From Corticicoccus populi (GTDB lineage: Bacteria; Bacillota; Bacilli; Staphylococcales; Salinicoccaceae), in contig NZ_JBHUOQ010000001.1 in assembly GCF_042686195.1 (NCBI RefSeq), positions 310,001 through 374,000 of the forward strand: 64,000 bases of DNA, given 5' to 3'. Of this stretch, positions 45,035-54,157 are shown in pieces; within the stretch, counting starts at the first letter, position 1, and the number at the start of each line of letters is the position of its first letter. Made by a program: the position numbers and the translations under genes. Under the pieces are notes generated by a model, which did no database searches, was not told the origin of the DNA, and saw only the letters and a list, made by a program, of their open reading frames with translations.

Positions 45035-46381
45035 ATGCACATTATTGCACTTAGCCTGAACTATAGAAAGGCGAGTGTCGAAGAGCGCGAGACTGTTGCG
45101 TTCAAAGACGAAGAAGTCGTTCATGCGCTGCATGAGTTAAGGGAACAAAAGAGTGTGTTAGAAGCAGTACTGTTATCAACGTGTAACCGTACAGAAGTAT
45201 ATATTGTGAGTGACCAGGCGCATACCGGCAGATATTATTCCCAAAAATTTTTAGCCGACTGGTTTCAGGTTGAATTAGAGACTATTAAAAACCTGGCGGA
45301 TGTTAAAGAGGGCAGTGAAGCAATAGAGCATCTGTTCAAAGTAACTGCCGGTCTCGATTCAATGGTTCTTGGTGAGACACAGATACTGGGTCAGATTAGA
45401 GATGCCTTTTTTATGGCGCAGGAAGAGCATACAACAGGTGCTGTATTCAACCGTTTATTTAAAGAAGCCATTACTGTGGCGAAACGCGGTCATAATGAAA
45501 CAGACATTTCGAAGAATGCGATTTCCATCTCTTATGCTGCAGTGGAATTAGCGAAAAAAATCTTTAATAATGTTAAAGAGAGCAGAGTGCTTGTTGTCGG
45601 TGCAGGTGAAATGGCGGAACAGTCGCTGTTAAACTTAACATCTAACGGCATGCATGAGGTGACGGTGATTAACCGGTCGCTCGAAAAAGCGGAAGCTTTG
45701 GCAGAAAGATTCCACGGCACCGCAAAGCCGATGGATATGCTTGAAACAGAGCTTGCTTTAAGCGATATTGTGATTTCAAGTACTGCCGCACAGAATTTTG
45801 TAATTACGGAAGATTTGATGCGTAAAGTACTGAAGCACCGTAAATCATCTCCGCTGATTATGATGGATATTGCGCTGCCGCGCGATATTGAACCTGAAGT
45901 GAGCGGGCTTAATAACATTTATATGTATAATGTGGATGATCTGCAGGGACTTGTTGATGCGAACTTATCAACACGTCAGCATGAGGCGGAAAAAATTGAG
46001 TTAATGATTGAAGATTCAATTCGTGACTTTGACGAATGGATTAATATGCTTGGGGTAGTCCCTGTCATACAGGCATTAAGACAGAAAGCATTATCGATTC
46101 ATGAGGAAACGTTTAAAAGTGTCGAACGTAAAATGCCGGATATGAGCGAAAGAGAAAAAACAGTGGTATCCAAGCACATGAAGAGTATCATCAATCAAAT
46201 GCTGAAAGATCCAATTATTTATACAAAAGAAATTGCCGGAGATCGTAAAAGAGAGAAGAAACTCAGCGATATAGAATCACTTTTCGGTATAGAAGATTTA
46301 GTGTCTGAAATTGAAGATGTCGAAAAAGAGAATCAGCAGGCAAAAAGACTTGCGAGAAAAGAGCAATTGGCACTCGACTAA
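45035..46381 (+). CDS. hemA: Glutamyl-tRNA reductase
   Basis: First committed enzyme of C5-pathway haem synthesis; reduces glutamyl-tRNA to glutamate-1-semialdehyde. The catalytic Cys lies in LLSTCNRTEVY (about residue 50), the signature GLDSMVLGETQILGQIRDA follows, and the NADPH domain has RVLVVGAGEMAE. The C-terminal dimerisation helix ends the 448 residues. Start ATG after GGGGGG. It heads the hemAXCDBL operon; in Firmicutes HemA is kept low by haem through HemX and proteolysis. Confidence 0.96.
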   Translation: MHIIALSLNYRKASVEERETVAFKDEEVVHALHELREQKSVLEAVLLSTCNRTEVYIVSDQAHTGRYYSQKFLADWFQVELETIKNLADVKEGSEAIEHLFKVTAGLDSMVLGETQILGQIRDAFFMAQEEHTTGAVFNRLFKEAITVAKRGHNETDISKNAISISYAAVELAKKIFNNVKESRVLVVGAGEMAEQSLLNLTSNGMHEVTVINRSLEKAEALAERFHGTAKPMDMLETELALSDIVISSTAAQNFVITEDLMRKVLKHRKSSPLIMMDIALPRDIEPEVSGLNNIYMYNVDDLQGLVDANLSTRQHEAEKIELMIEDSIRDFDEWINMLGVVPVIQALRQKALSIHEETFKSVERKMPDMSEREKTVVSKHMKSIINQMLKDPIIYTKEIAGDRKREKKLSDIESLFGIEDLVSEIEDVEKENQQAKRLARKEQLALD

Positions 46382-46398
46382 AGACAGGTGGGAAACAT

Positions 46399-47223
46399 AT
46401 GGATATTATGTTCCGCATCCATGAATTGATATTGTTAATATATTTAGTCAGCCTTTCTGTTGCTGCATATGATTTAGTGTTTAGAAATCGTGTGGCCAGA
46501 AAGGTTTCCTTTTATATGACGGCGGCGGCCGGCGTGTTACATGTATCAAGTTTTATTTTTATCGCTTGGAACATTGGACGTATTCCGGTGATGACGACCT
46601 ATGAAGGGATGTTTGCACTGTCCATGATACTGGTTATCATTGGCATTGTGCATTATAGATTAACCGATTCTGAGATGACATTTTTTGTGTATTTATTCAG
46701 CAGTTTTATATTACTTTCAATATTCACCTTTGCCCCTGTCAGTTTTGACCGGGTGGTGCAGGTGTCGAGTATAATGAGTGAGCTGCTGCTGGTACATATC
46801 AGTCTTGCATTAATTGCCTATGTACTGTTTTTTGTATCGGCACTGCATGCTGTGATTTATATTATCCAGTATGGGAATTTAAAAAAGAAACGCTTCAATC
46901 GTCTGTTCTTTTCACTGTTCAGCATTGAAACTGCGCAAAAAGTAATGGTCAGAACAGCCTTTTTCGGTGCTGCATTTTTACTGGTCAGTACAATGCTCGG
47001 TATGCAGTGGGGTGTCAGAATAAACGGAATGAGCATTTTTTATGATATTAAGGTACTGTGTACCATCCTTGTTCTGCTGTTTTATGCGGCAATATTGGGG
47101 CGTTTAAAAATGACCGGCAATGCACATGAGTTTGCGAAATTGAATATTATCGTATTCATCATCTGCATGCTGAATTATTTCTTTGTTACACAATTATCAA
47201 GCTTTCATTTTTGGAATGATTAA
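46399..47223 (+). CDS. hemX: HemX, CcsA-like integral membrane protein
   Basis: A 274-residue protein with about eight membrane helices from the cytochrome c assembly (CcsA/ResC) family. In Bacillus and Staphylococcus HemX lowers the amount of HemA protein. Conserved features include MTTYEGMFALSMILV, LLVHISLALIAYVLFFVSALHAVIYIIQ and MQWGVRINGMSIFYDIK. It follows hemA by 17 bases and precedes hemC, the standard order. Confidence 0.92.
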   Translation: MDIMFRIHELILLIYLVSLSVAAYDLVFRNRVARKVSFYMTAAAGVLHVSSFIFIAWNIGRIPVMTTYEGMFALSMILVIIGIVHYRLTDSEMTFFVYLFSSFILLSIFTFAPVSFDRVVQVSSIMSELLLVHISLALIAYVLFFVSALHAVIYIIQYGNLKKKRFNRLFFSLFSIETAQKVMVRTAFFGAAFLLVSTMLGMQWGVRINGMSIFYDIKVLCTILVLLFYAAILGRLKMTGNAHEFAKLNIIVFIICMLNYFFVTQLSSFHFWND

Positions 47224-47237
47224 AGGAGAAGTATTGA

Positions 47238-48158
47238 ATGAGAAAATTTATCGTAGGTTCAAGGCGCAGCGGTCTTGCAATGACACAATCCAAGCAGTTT
47301 ATCAAATCGTTACAAAAACATTTCCCGGATGTTGAATTTGAAATCAAGGAAATTGTAACTAAAGGTGACAGAATTGTTGATGTACAGCTGTCCAAAGTCG
47401 GCGGAAAGGGTTTGTTTGTGAAAGAGATTGAAGCAGCCCTTGAGAATAAAGAAATTGATATGGCGATTCACAGTCTTAAAGATGTACCGAGTGTCCTTCC
47501 TGAACAGTTTACAATCGGTTGTGTACCGGTCCGTGAAGATGTGAGAGATGCATTTTTATCAAATAATAAGGTGTTATTTAAAGACCTGCCCGCAGGAAGT
47601 GTGGTCGGAACAAGTAGTCTCCGTCGTGCAGCACAGTTGACGGCTGTCCGTGATGATATTACAGTCAACTGGGTGCGGGGAAATATTGATACACGGATTA
47701 AAAAGATGGAATCCGGTGAATATGATGCTATTATTCTTGCAGCAGCCGGTTTGAAACGTATGGGCTGGAGTGATGAGCGTGTGACCGAATATTTCGAACC
47801 GGAAGAATTTATTCCGGCAATTGCTCAAGGTGCACTCGGCATTGAAGTCCGTAAAGAAGACCGTGAACTTCTCGATATGCTGAAAAAAGTCCATTCAGAT
47901 GAGGATTCTGTATGTACGACTGCGGAACGGACATTTTTGAAACGTATGGACGGCAGCTGTCAGGTGCCGATTGGTGGATATGCGTCATTTGAAGACGGCG
48001 AATTATATTTAACAGGATTAATCATGCCTGAGGACGGCAGTGAAAAATATCTGGTTAAAAAATCCCATCAGGATCCGGTAACGCTTGGAAATCTTGTGGC
48101 GGATGAGATGGAGAAAATCGGTGCCAAATCAATCATCGATGAAATTAATGCCAAATAA
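47238..48158 (+). CDS. hemC: Porphobilinogen deaminase (hydroxymethylbilane synthase)
   Basis: Joins four porphobilinogen molecules into hydroxymethylbilane. VGSRRSGLAMTQSK, the catalytic Asp in SLKDVPSVLP, GTSSLRRAAQL and the dipyrromethane-cofactor Cys in DGSCQVPIGGYA are present. 306 residues, normal. The stop overlaps the hemD start by 11 bases. Confidence 0.96.
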   Translation: MRKFIVGSRRSGLAMTQSKQFIKSLQKHFPDVEFEIKEIVTKGDRIVDVQLSKVGGKGLFVKEIEAALENKEIDMAIHSLKDVPSVLPEQFTIGCVPVREDVRDAFLSNNKVLFKDLPAGSVVGTSSLRRAAQLTAVRDDITVNWVRGNIDTRIKKMESGEYDAIILAAAGLKRMGWSDERVTEYFEPEEFIPAIAQGALGIEVRKEDRELLDMLKKVHSDEDSVCTTAERTFLKRMDGSCQVPIGGYASFEDGELYLTGLIMPEDGSEKYLVKKSHQDPVTLGNLVADEMEKIGAKSIIDEINAK

Positions 48159-48849
48159 ACCACGTGTCGCAGTTACGCAGAGTACGTTAAACGCTGAAAG
48201 TAATATGCTTGAGCTTCTGCATCTGCCGTTAATTAAAATACAGCCTTTAACTTTTAATGAAGATATATTGAAAAAAAAATATGACTGGCTTGTACTGACA
48301 AGTAAGAATGCAGTAGATATATTGATGAAACACCGTGATAAAATCAATGTGGATTATATTGCGAGCATCGGTGAAAAAACGTCTGAACGCATTAGAAGTT
48401 ACGGACTCGAAATTGATTTCGAACCTGAATCATATACTCAGGAAGGTTTTATCGAAACGTTTGATACCGGCGGAAATTTAGAAGTATTGTATCCGGCCAG
48501 TAAAAATGCGCGGCCCTTTTTAAAGGAATCTTTGGAATCCCATGGTATATCCGTGCAGAAAATCGATTTATATGAGCCGGTGCCGGATGAAGAAAGTATT
48601 AATCGTTTAAAGGTGCTGTTTCATGAAATTGATGCTGTTACGGTGTCATCTCCTTCTGCTGCGCATATACTTCATCAGTATTTTCCGGCAGACATGTTAA
48701 ACAGTAAATTGATTACAGCTGTCGGACCCGTAACCGCGGCTGCACTCGACAGCTGCGGGATAAAGTCCGTGCTGCCTGAAAAAGAAACATTAACCCATAT
48801 GATAAATCTAATAGAAGAAAAATACAGAGGTGCTTTTGATGAGTTTTGA
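48148..48849 (+). CDS. hemD: Uroporphyrinogen-III synthase
   Basis: Closes and inverts the D ring of hydroxymethylbilane to form uroporphyrinogen III. The family is weakly conserved; visible are PRVAVTQ at the start, DWLVLTSKNAVD, SIGEKTSERIRSYG, AVTVSSPSAAH and AVGPVTAAALDSCGI. The ATG at 48148 inside the end of hemC is preferred; 48139 is an alternative. 233 residues. The end overlaps hemB by 11 bases. Confidence 0.9.
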   Translation: MPNKPRVAVTQSTLNAESNMLELLHLPLIKIQPLTFNEDILKKKYDWLVLTSKNAVDILMKHRDKINVDYIASIGEKTSERIRSYGLEIDFEPESYTQEGFIETFDTGGNLEVLYPASKNARPFLKESLESHGISVQKIDLYEPVPDEESINRLKVLFHEIDAVTVSSPSAAHILHQYFPADMLNSKLITAVGPVTAAALDSCGIKSVLPEKETLTHMINLIEEKYRGAFDEF

Positions 48850-49819
48850 CCGTCATCGTAAATTAAGAAGAACAGCGTACATGAGAGATTTAGTACGTGA
48901 GACGAAATTAACAAAAGATGATTTAATCTATCCGATATTTGTCACTGAAACAGAAAATACAAAAAAAGAAATTGAATCCATGAAAGGGGTCTATCAAATA
49001 TCCCTTGACCGTCTGCACGAAGAACTTGAGGAAGTAGCTGCATGCGGCATTAAATCCGTCATGTTTTTCGGAATACCGAAAGAGAAGGATGCATGTGGTT
49101 CCGGTGCATACCATGACCATGGAATTGTTCAGGAAGCATGTAAGCTGTCCAAAAAACTTTTTCCGGAGATTCTGGTACTTCTTGATACATGTCTTTGTGA
49201 GTACACAGATCACGGGCACTGCGGTCTAATTGACCCGGATACCAAAGATGTTGACAATGACTCAACACTGCCGCTTCTTGTAGATACAGCAGTATCACAG
49301 GCACGTGCCGGTGCAGATATCATTGCACCGAGTAACATGATGGACGGTTTTGTGACTGAGATCAGAAAAGGGCTCGATGACAATGGGTTCAGCCATATTC
49401 CAATCATGAGCTATGGTATTAAATATGCTTCAAAATTTTACGGTCCCTTCAGAGATGCTGCTGAATCTGCACCGTCATTCGGTGACAGACGCACTTATCA
49501 GATGGATCCGGCCAATCGTCTTGAAGCGCACCGGGAACTTAAGAGTGATCTTGAAGAGGGTGCGGATATGATGATTGTAAAACCTGCTCTCTCATACCTG
49601 GATATTATTCGTGATGTCAGAAACCAGTCGGATGTACCGATTATTGCATATAACGTCAGCGGAGAATATTCCATGACAAGAAACGCAGTGGATCAGGGGC
49701 TTCTTGAAGAATCTGTTATTATGGAACAGATGATTTCCATGAAGCGTGCCGGTGCTGATATTATCATTACTTATTTCGCAAAAGATTTATGCAGAATGCT
49801 TGATGAAGGGATGAAGTAA
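48839..49819 (+). CDS. hemB: Delta-aminolevulinic acid dehydratase (porphobilinogen synthase)
   Basis: Condenses two ALA molecules into porphobilinogen. The zinc site has three Cys in LDTCLCEYTDHGHCGL; Schiff-base lysines lie in SYGIKYASKFYGPFRDAA and MMIVKPALSYLD. 326 residues, normal. The ATG at 48839 follows GAGGTG; a frame three codons longer has no such site. Confidence 0.96.
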   Translation: MSFDRHRKLRRTAYMRDLVRETKLTKDDLIYPIFVTETENTKKEIESMKGVYQISLDRLHEELEEVAACGIKSVMFFGIPKEKDACGSGAYHDHGIVQEACKLSKKLFPEILVLLDTCLCEYTDHGHCGLIDPDTKDVDNDSTLPLLVDTAVSQARAGADIIAPSNMMDGFVTEIRKGLDDNGFSHIPIMSYGIKYASKFYGPFRDAAESAPSFGDRRTYQMDPANRLEAHRELKSDLEEGADMMIVKPALSYLDIIRDVRNQSDVPIIAYNVSGEYSMTRNAVDQGLLEESVIMEQMISMKRAGADIIITYFAKDLCRMLDEGMK

Positions 49820-49820
49820 T

Positions 49821-51110
49821 ATGTTTGAAAAATCAAAAGAACTATACAGTGAAGCTGTTAAATTAATGCCGGGCGGTGTGAATTCTCCGGCACGTGCATT
49901 TAAATCAGTCGGGGAACACCCGCTGTTTATCGACCATGCTGAAGGGGCACGTCTTTATGATGTGGATGGAAACTCATACATTGATTACTGCCTGAGTTTT
50001 GGTCCGTTAATTCTCGGCCACAGTGATGAAAAAGTGGTTCGTGAAGTCACACAGGCGACTGTCAGAGGGACAAGTTTCGGTGCACCGACACAGCTTGAAA
50101 ACGAGATGGCTGAACTGGTTATAGACAGAGTGCCGTCTGTGGAAATGGTCCGCATGGTATCTTCAGGAACGGAAGCGACACTTGCAGCCCTTCGTCTTGC
50201 GAGAGGGTACACAGGCAGAAATAAGATTTTGAAGTTCGAAGGATGTTACCACGGTCACAGTGATTCTTTATTAATTAAAGCAGGCTCCGGTGTCGCAACA
50301 CTCGGACTGCCGGATTCTCCGGGGGTTCCTGAAGGCACAGCGAAAAACACCATCACTGTACCGTATAATGATATTGACAGTCTAACAGAAGCATTTAATC
50401 ATTTTGGTGATGACATTGCTGCTGTGATTTTAGAACCTGTAGCAGGAAACATGGGGGTAGTTCCGCCTGAAGAGGGCTACCTGGAATCAGTCCGTGAAAT
50501 GACTGAAGAAAACGGCACGCTGCTGATTTTTGATGAAGTAATGACAGGATTCAGAGTCGGCTACAATTGTGCACAGGGACATTTTAATGTTACACCGGAT
50601 ATCACATGTCTCGGAAAAGTAATCGGCGGCGGTCTTCCTGTCGGTGCATACGGCGGTAAGAAAGAAATTATGGAGCATATTGCGCCCGCTGGCGATATTT
50701 ATCAGGCTGGTACTTTATCCGGCAATCCGCTTGCGATGACAGCAGGCCTTCACACGCTGAAACAGCTGACAGAAGAAAGTTATCAGTATTTCAAAAAGCT
50801 TGGCGATATGCTGGAAGACGGACTGACTGAGATATTCAAAGATTACGGCTATCCGATTACAATTAATCGTGCCGGTTCCATGATTGGTTTCTTCCTGACT
50901 GATCAGGATGTTGTCGATTTTGAAAGTGCAAACACCAGTGATCTGGCATTGTTTAAAGCACTGTATCAGGAGCTGCTGAAAGAAGGCGTTTATCTGCCGC
51001 CTTCCCAATTTGAAGGCATGTTCTTATCTACGAAACATACTGAAGCAGATATTCAGGACACTTTAAATGCATTTAGAAATGCGTTAGCGAGAATTAAAGA
51101 AAATTCATAA
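49821..51110 (+). CDS. hemL: Glutamate-1-semialdehyde 2,1-aminomutase
   Basis: PLP enzyme that converts glutamate-1-semialdehyde to 5-aminolevulinate. MPGGVNSPARAFKSVG at the N-terminus, ISSGTEATLAALRLAR-like VSSGTEATL, LIFDEVMTGFR and the PLP lysine in LGKVIGGGLPVGAYGG are present. 429 residues, normal. The gene starts two bases after hemB. It is the last host gene before the phage-like element; no terminator follows closely until the hairpin at 51239. Confidence 0.95.
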   Translation: MFEKSKELYSEAVKLMPGGVNSPARAFKSVGEHPLFIDHAEGARLYDVDGNSYIDYCLSFGPLILGHSDEKVVREVTQATVRGTSFGAPTQLENEMAELVIDRVPSVEMVRMVSSGTEATLAALRLARGYTGRNKILKFEGCYHGHSDSLLIKAGSGVATLGLPDSPGVPEGTAKNTITVPYNDIDSLTEAFNHFGDDIAAVILEPVAGNMGVVPPEEGYLESVREMTEENGTLLIFDEVMTGFRVGYNCAQGHFNVTPDITCLGKVIGGGLPVGAYGGKKEIMEHIAPAGDIYQAGTLSGNPLAMTAGLHTLKQLTEESYQYFKKLGDMLEDGLTEIFKDYGYPITINRAGSMIGFFLTDQDVVDFESANTSDLALFKALYQELLKEGVYLPPSQFEGMFLSTKHTEADIQDTLNAFRNALARIKENS

Positions 51111-51238
51111 AAAATCGTTGATACTAAAGGGTTTGTAGATGACTACACTGTAATAATTATGTATGAGCAATCTTTAAATTTCAGAGGAAAATCAAATATT
51201 TTGCGAACATTACCTTATTTAAGTCGTGTTCTGTATTT
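51111..51238. other. Gene-free junction between hemL and the phage-like element
   Basis: AT-rich sequence without genes. The left attachment site is probably in or next to it, but it cannot be fixed because the right end of the element is outside the window. Confidence 0.4.
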
Positions 51239-51282
51239 ATCCACTTTTTCATTTAATTAGAAATGAAGGAGTGGATTTTTTT
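51239..51282 (+). promoter_or_regulatory. Hairpin with T-run that covers the integrase ribosome binding site
   Basis: ATCCACTTTTTCATTT (51239-51254) pairs with AAATGAAGGAGTGGAT (51261-51276) in a 16-base stem with two G-U pairs and a 6-base loop, followed by seven T. It has the form of a Rho-independent terminator, yet its 3' arm contains the AAGGAG that should serve the integrase ATG at 51283. It may be the hemL terminator, a control element for the integrase, or both. Confidence 0.65.
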
Positions 51283-52329
51283 ATGACCTTTAAGAAGAAA
51301 AATAGACCTAGAATGAGCAAGAAGAAAGACACTAGTGTAATCACTTTAAGCGATTTATACAGAATTAGTTATCAACATGTTTCTACTTTATTAGCTGAAA
51401 GTACATCTAGAAGATATAGAGTTGCGACCGAAGAGCTACTTAATTTTTTTGGGGATGTTGAATTGAATATTTTAACTGTAGCAGATGCTTACGATTTTAC
51501 TAATTATTTACGCTATGAAAAGAAGCAATATGAAGGCGTTGATGTAAGAAAAGACTTTCACAAAATTGGATTAAAAAGTAGTTCAGTTAATAATTACATC
51601 ACAACAATTGCAGCAGCGATTAATATCCTTTATGAGCTTGAGTATTTAGATGAGAAAGACTATAAAAATGTCTTCTTAAAGGTGAAGAAAATCAAAGAGG
51701 ATAAAAAGAAACCTCGGCAGGTATCATCTGAGGATTTAAAAGACTTTATGAAAGAGTTAGATATTCAATACTATGCAGATTTAAGAATGAAAACAGCGAT
51801 ATACACATTCTTAGAATCTTATTGCAGAGTGGGGGAATTATGTAGTTTGAAAGTAGGAGATATTGATTTTCAAGCCAATCTAATCACATTCAACAAAACT
51901 AAAAACTCAAATTTTAGAGTCGTCCCTGTTAGTAAAAAAGTAATAAGAATGCTGCAAGTTTTAATTAAAGAAAGTGAAGTATTCGATAAAGATTATGTAT
52001 TTTATACAAATAGTGGCACACCGATGACACCGGGCGGAATGAGGAAACAATTCTATTTAGTATCTGAGCGAGCTGGATTAGATGAGAATATAACGCCACA
52101 TCGACTTAGGCATAGTTCCTCAGTGGAATTTTTAAAAAATGGTGGAGACATTAGAAGCCTTCAAAAAATGCTTGGTCATTCGGATATTCAGACGACAACA
52201 ATTTATTTGAATATACATGATAATACTTTGGTTGAAGCTCAGAGTAAATACTCACCGTTATCCATTTTAAACGGTAAAACAAATGCACCAGCCACAACGA
52301 AGGCTAGAAGAAGACGATACGACAAATAA
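51283..52329 (+). CDS. int: Tyrosine-type site-specific integrase
   Basis: About 348 residues from the ATG at 51283 (a GTG at 51271 is an alternative). The N-terminal core-binding domain (about 25-135) is followed by the catalytic domain with the first Arg in ESYCRVGELCSLK, the HRLRH box and LGHSDIQTTTIYLN with the His and nucleophile Tyr. Such enzymes integrate and excise phages and genomic islands. It points into the element, which is unusual: in most Siphoviridae prophages the integrase is transcribed away from the early genes. Confidence 0.92.
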   Translation: MTFKKKNRPRMSKKKDTSVITLSDLYRISYQHVSTLLAESTSRRYRVATEELLNFFGDVELNILTVADAYDFTNYLRYEKKQYEGVDVRKDFHKIGLKSSSVNNYITTIAAAINILYELEYLDEKDYKNVFLKVKKIKEDKKKPRQVSSEDLKDFMKELDIQYYADLRMKTAIYTFLESYCRVGELCSLKVGDIDFQANLITFNKTKNSNFRVVPVSKKVIRMLQVLIKESEVFDKDYVFYTNSGTPMTPGGMRKQFYLVSERAGLDENITPHRLRHSSSVEFLKNGGDIRSLQKMLGHSDIQTTTIYLNIHDNTLVEAQSKYSPLSILNGKTNAPATTKARRRRYDK

Positions 52330-52345
52330 AAACAAAATAAAAAAA

Positions 52346-52447
52346 GCTCGCAACACACACACCCGAAATTAATCAAGTAGTAGTCACAAGCCCTTAGACA
52401 GCTATTATTCTACTACTAATTCACCAAAATTTCAAGTGTTGTCGAGC
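52346..52447 (+). promoter_or_regulatory. Nested long-range stem upstream of the winged-helix gene
   Basis: GCTCGCAACAC (52346-52356) pairs with GTGTTGTCGAGC (52436-52447) with one bulged base. Inside, AGTAGTAG (52376-52383) pairs with CTACTACT (52410-52417). The structure ends four bases before the AAGGAG site of the next gene. It could be an RNA leader control element or a DNA site. Confidence 0.5.
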
Positions 52448-52465
52448 AAAAAGGAGCAAACTACA

Positions 52466-53263
52466 ATGACAACACTTAAATTAAATGACTACGTTAACTT
52501 CAACTCACTGCAAGAATTGAATCATCATGTATCCTTGCATACTAAGCATAATCAGTTAAACGATACTCAATTTAAGCTACTCACTATCCTATCTCAGTAT
52601 TCAGTAAAATATTTGGGAGCATCATACCTCAAAGTATCTACACTCATGAGCTTATTAGATGTGTCTAAATCTACTGTTAAGCGTAATCTGAAGGTATTAG
52701 TAGAACTAGGTATCATCACAAAGCAACACACATTTAGAAAGGTTTCAGGAGGATTTGGAGCTAATATATTCATCATCAATGAGTATTTTGAAACTACTAA
52801 TGAACCCTCGAATGTGAACCCTTGTGAAGGCTCTGAGAAGACAGCAGGAGAGCGACTTGAAGCACGATTAGAGAAAGAAGAAACTGCCTTTCATAAAGCA
52901 TTAAAATCTAATTCTTTAGTTACTAATCAGTCTTCTATCAATCGTGAGTGGAATATAAATTATAAGGACATAATTCCGTCCCATATTCCGACTAAACTAG
53001 GAGAGCATATGATTAAATTCTTTAATTCCGCTGATGTATGCCGTATATATCAAAGTTTGAAGAATGCAACTAAGTTCTATATTCACAGATATGACAACGA
53101 AAAGATTGAAGATTTGATGTTCAAAGGTGTAAATGCTTTGATTCAAGCGATTAAAAATAATAATTGGAATCCTGAGAAGTATTCAAAAGTGAGTAATATA
53201 TACGGGTACGCCTACCATTCGACTCTTAATATTTGTGTTGCGGATGAATTCGATAGGCTGTAA
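52466..53263 (+). CDS. Winged-helix DNA-binding protein, possible replication initiator or regulator
   Basis: A 265-residue protein starting at the ATG at 52466 (AAGGAG nine bases before it). Residues about 35-105 form a winged helix: FKLLTILSQYSVKYLGASYLKVSTL, then LLDVSKSTVKRNLKVLVELGII. The central part is charged and the C-terminal part (about 165-265) is helical (KFFNSADVCRIYQSLKNATKFYI). This layout occurs in plasmid or phage replication/regulatory proteins, but no family can be named. It is flanked by structured DNA on both sides. Confidence 0.6.
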   Translation: MTTLKLNDYVNFNSLQELNHHVSLHTKHNQLNDTQFKLLTILSQYSVKYLGASYLKVSTLMSLLDVSKSTVKRNLKVLVELGIITKQHTFRKVSGGFGANIFIINEYFETTNEPSNVNPCEGSEKTAGERLEARLEKEETAFHKALKSNSLVTNQSSINREWNINYKDIIPSHIPTKLGEHMIKFFNSADVCRIYQSLKNATKFYIHRYDNEKIEDLMFKGVNALIQAIKNNNWNPEKYSKVSNIYGYAYHSTLNICVADEFDRL

Positions 53264-53383
53264 GTATTGTCGTATAGGGATTCCGTCCAGCAGACGGAAG
53301 CTGTAAGTATTGATGTATAAGGCTTCCGCCAGAATGGCACCAAGCTAAAAGTAAGGCTTTCGGTGATTTACCGTAAGCTGGTA
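53257..53383 (+). repeat. Imperfect tandem repeats with hairpins
   Basis: Two units of about 43 bases begin GCTGTAAGTATTG at 53257 and 53300; a more diverged third begins GCTAAAAGTAAGG near 53344 and ends at GCTG. Unit 1 holds a perfect hairpin TTCCGTC/GACGGAA (53281-53299) and unit 3 CGGT/ACCG. The first unit starts in the last codons of the winged-helix gene. It could be iterons of an origin, a binding site array or a structured RNA. Confidence 0.5.
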
Positions 53384-53548
53384 TTGGCTCAGATTAGATA
53401 TATTTAACTAACTTATAATTTATTAGCCTAAAGTATCTAATCCACTAGAATCCATTTTGGCTTCAAATACTCTTCATTCTGAGGGTGTTAGCATAAACAT
53501 AGTACTATTTATCCTTTTGAATATACGCTTCTCTATGGAGGTCTGAGG
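53384..53548. other. Gene-free AT-rich stretch
   Basis: No gene or clear promoter seen; it leads to the small frame at 53549. Confidence 0.3.
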
Positions 53549-53626
53549 ATGGTTAGAATTGATTTAAAGGGGGATAGAGGTACAAATATTAAAATAAGTA
53601 TGGTATCAAGTAGATTAAAAATATAA
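53549..53626 (+). CDS. Possible 25-residue small protein
   Basis: A short open frame (MVRIDLKGDRGTNIKISMVS... 25 residues) has a GGAGGT ribosome binding site at 53537-53542 with six bases to the ATG, nearly ideal. It ends 20 bases before the next gene. Basic and without recognised motif; the good site is the only support. Confidence 0.3.
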   Translation: MVRIDLKGDRGTNIKISMVSSRLKI

Positions 53627-53646
53627 AATAAAAGGATGGATTAATT

Positions 53647-54075
53647 ATGACAACAACAAGCACTAAGAACAATGAGGGAATTTTGGAACTACTAAAGTAC
53701 ACAGAGTATGAAAATTTAGAAATGGGAGACTCAATCGAAGAATTAGCAGAAATGACTGATGTTGATGCTAAGACTATTGAGCAGCTTAAAGCAGGTAAGT
53801 TGTTCTTGAATGAGATAAGTGAGAGAGACTACAAGGAATTAAACAGATTTGCGAATCAGGAGGATAATGTACTAACTGTAAAAGAAGATTCATATATCGC
53901 TTTGGAAATTATGAAGGATTTAATGGATACTTCTGATTTAGTCAGCTGGGAGATTAGAGATGGTAGTGACAATGGAAACTGTACATTAATTTTAAATTTT
54001 GGTTATTATGTTTCACAGAGCTATATGAAAGAAGTGTATAATGATTATAGAAATCAGTTGCTAGTTAATATTTAA
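53647..54075 (+). CDS. Hypothetical phage-element protein
   Basis: 142 residues, acidic, soluble. Nothing recognised. The middle (SIEELAEMTDVDAKTIEQLKAGK) has a helix-turn-helix-like pattern, so DNA binding is conceivable. An AAAGGATGG site precedes the ATG. A terminator follows and a gene-free stretch of 1.1 kb begins. Confidence 0.6.
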   Translation: MTTTSTKNNEGILELLKYTEYENLEMGDSIEELAEMTDVDAKTIEQLKAGKLFLNEISERDYKELNRFANQEDNVLTVKEDSYIALEIMKDLMDTSDLVSWEIRDGSDNGNCTLILNFGYYVSQSYMKEVYNDYRNQLLVNI

Positions 54076-54086
54076 TTTAGATGAGA

Positions 54087-54117
54087 AGCAGCTATTAATT
54101 TAGCTGTTTTTCTTTTT
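54087..54117 (+). terminator. Rho-independent terminator
   Basis: CAGCTA (54089-54094) pairs with TAGCTG (54101-54106), followed by a long T-rich run. Confidence 0.7.
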
Positions 54118-54157
54118 ATTAAAATTAAAAAAAGCTGAACAATTAAGTCCAGCTTCC
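54118..54157 (-). terminator. Minus-strand terminator
   Basis: Read on the minus strand, AAGCTG and CAGCTT pair around a 12-base loop and are followed by seven T. No minus-strand gene is seen to the right, so it points to a minus-strand RNA ending here. Confidence 0.55.
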
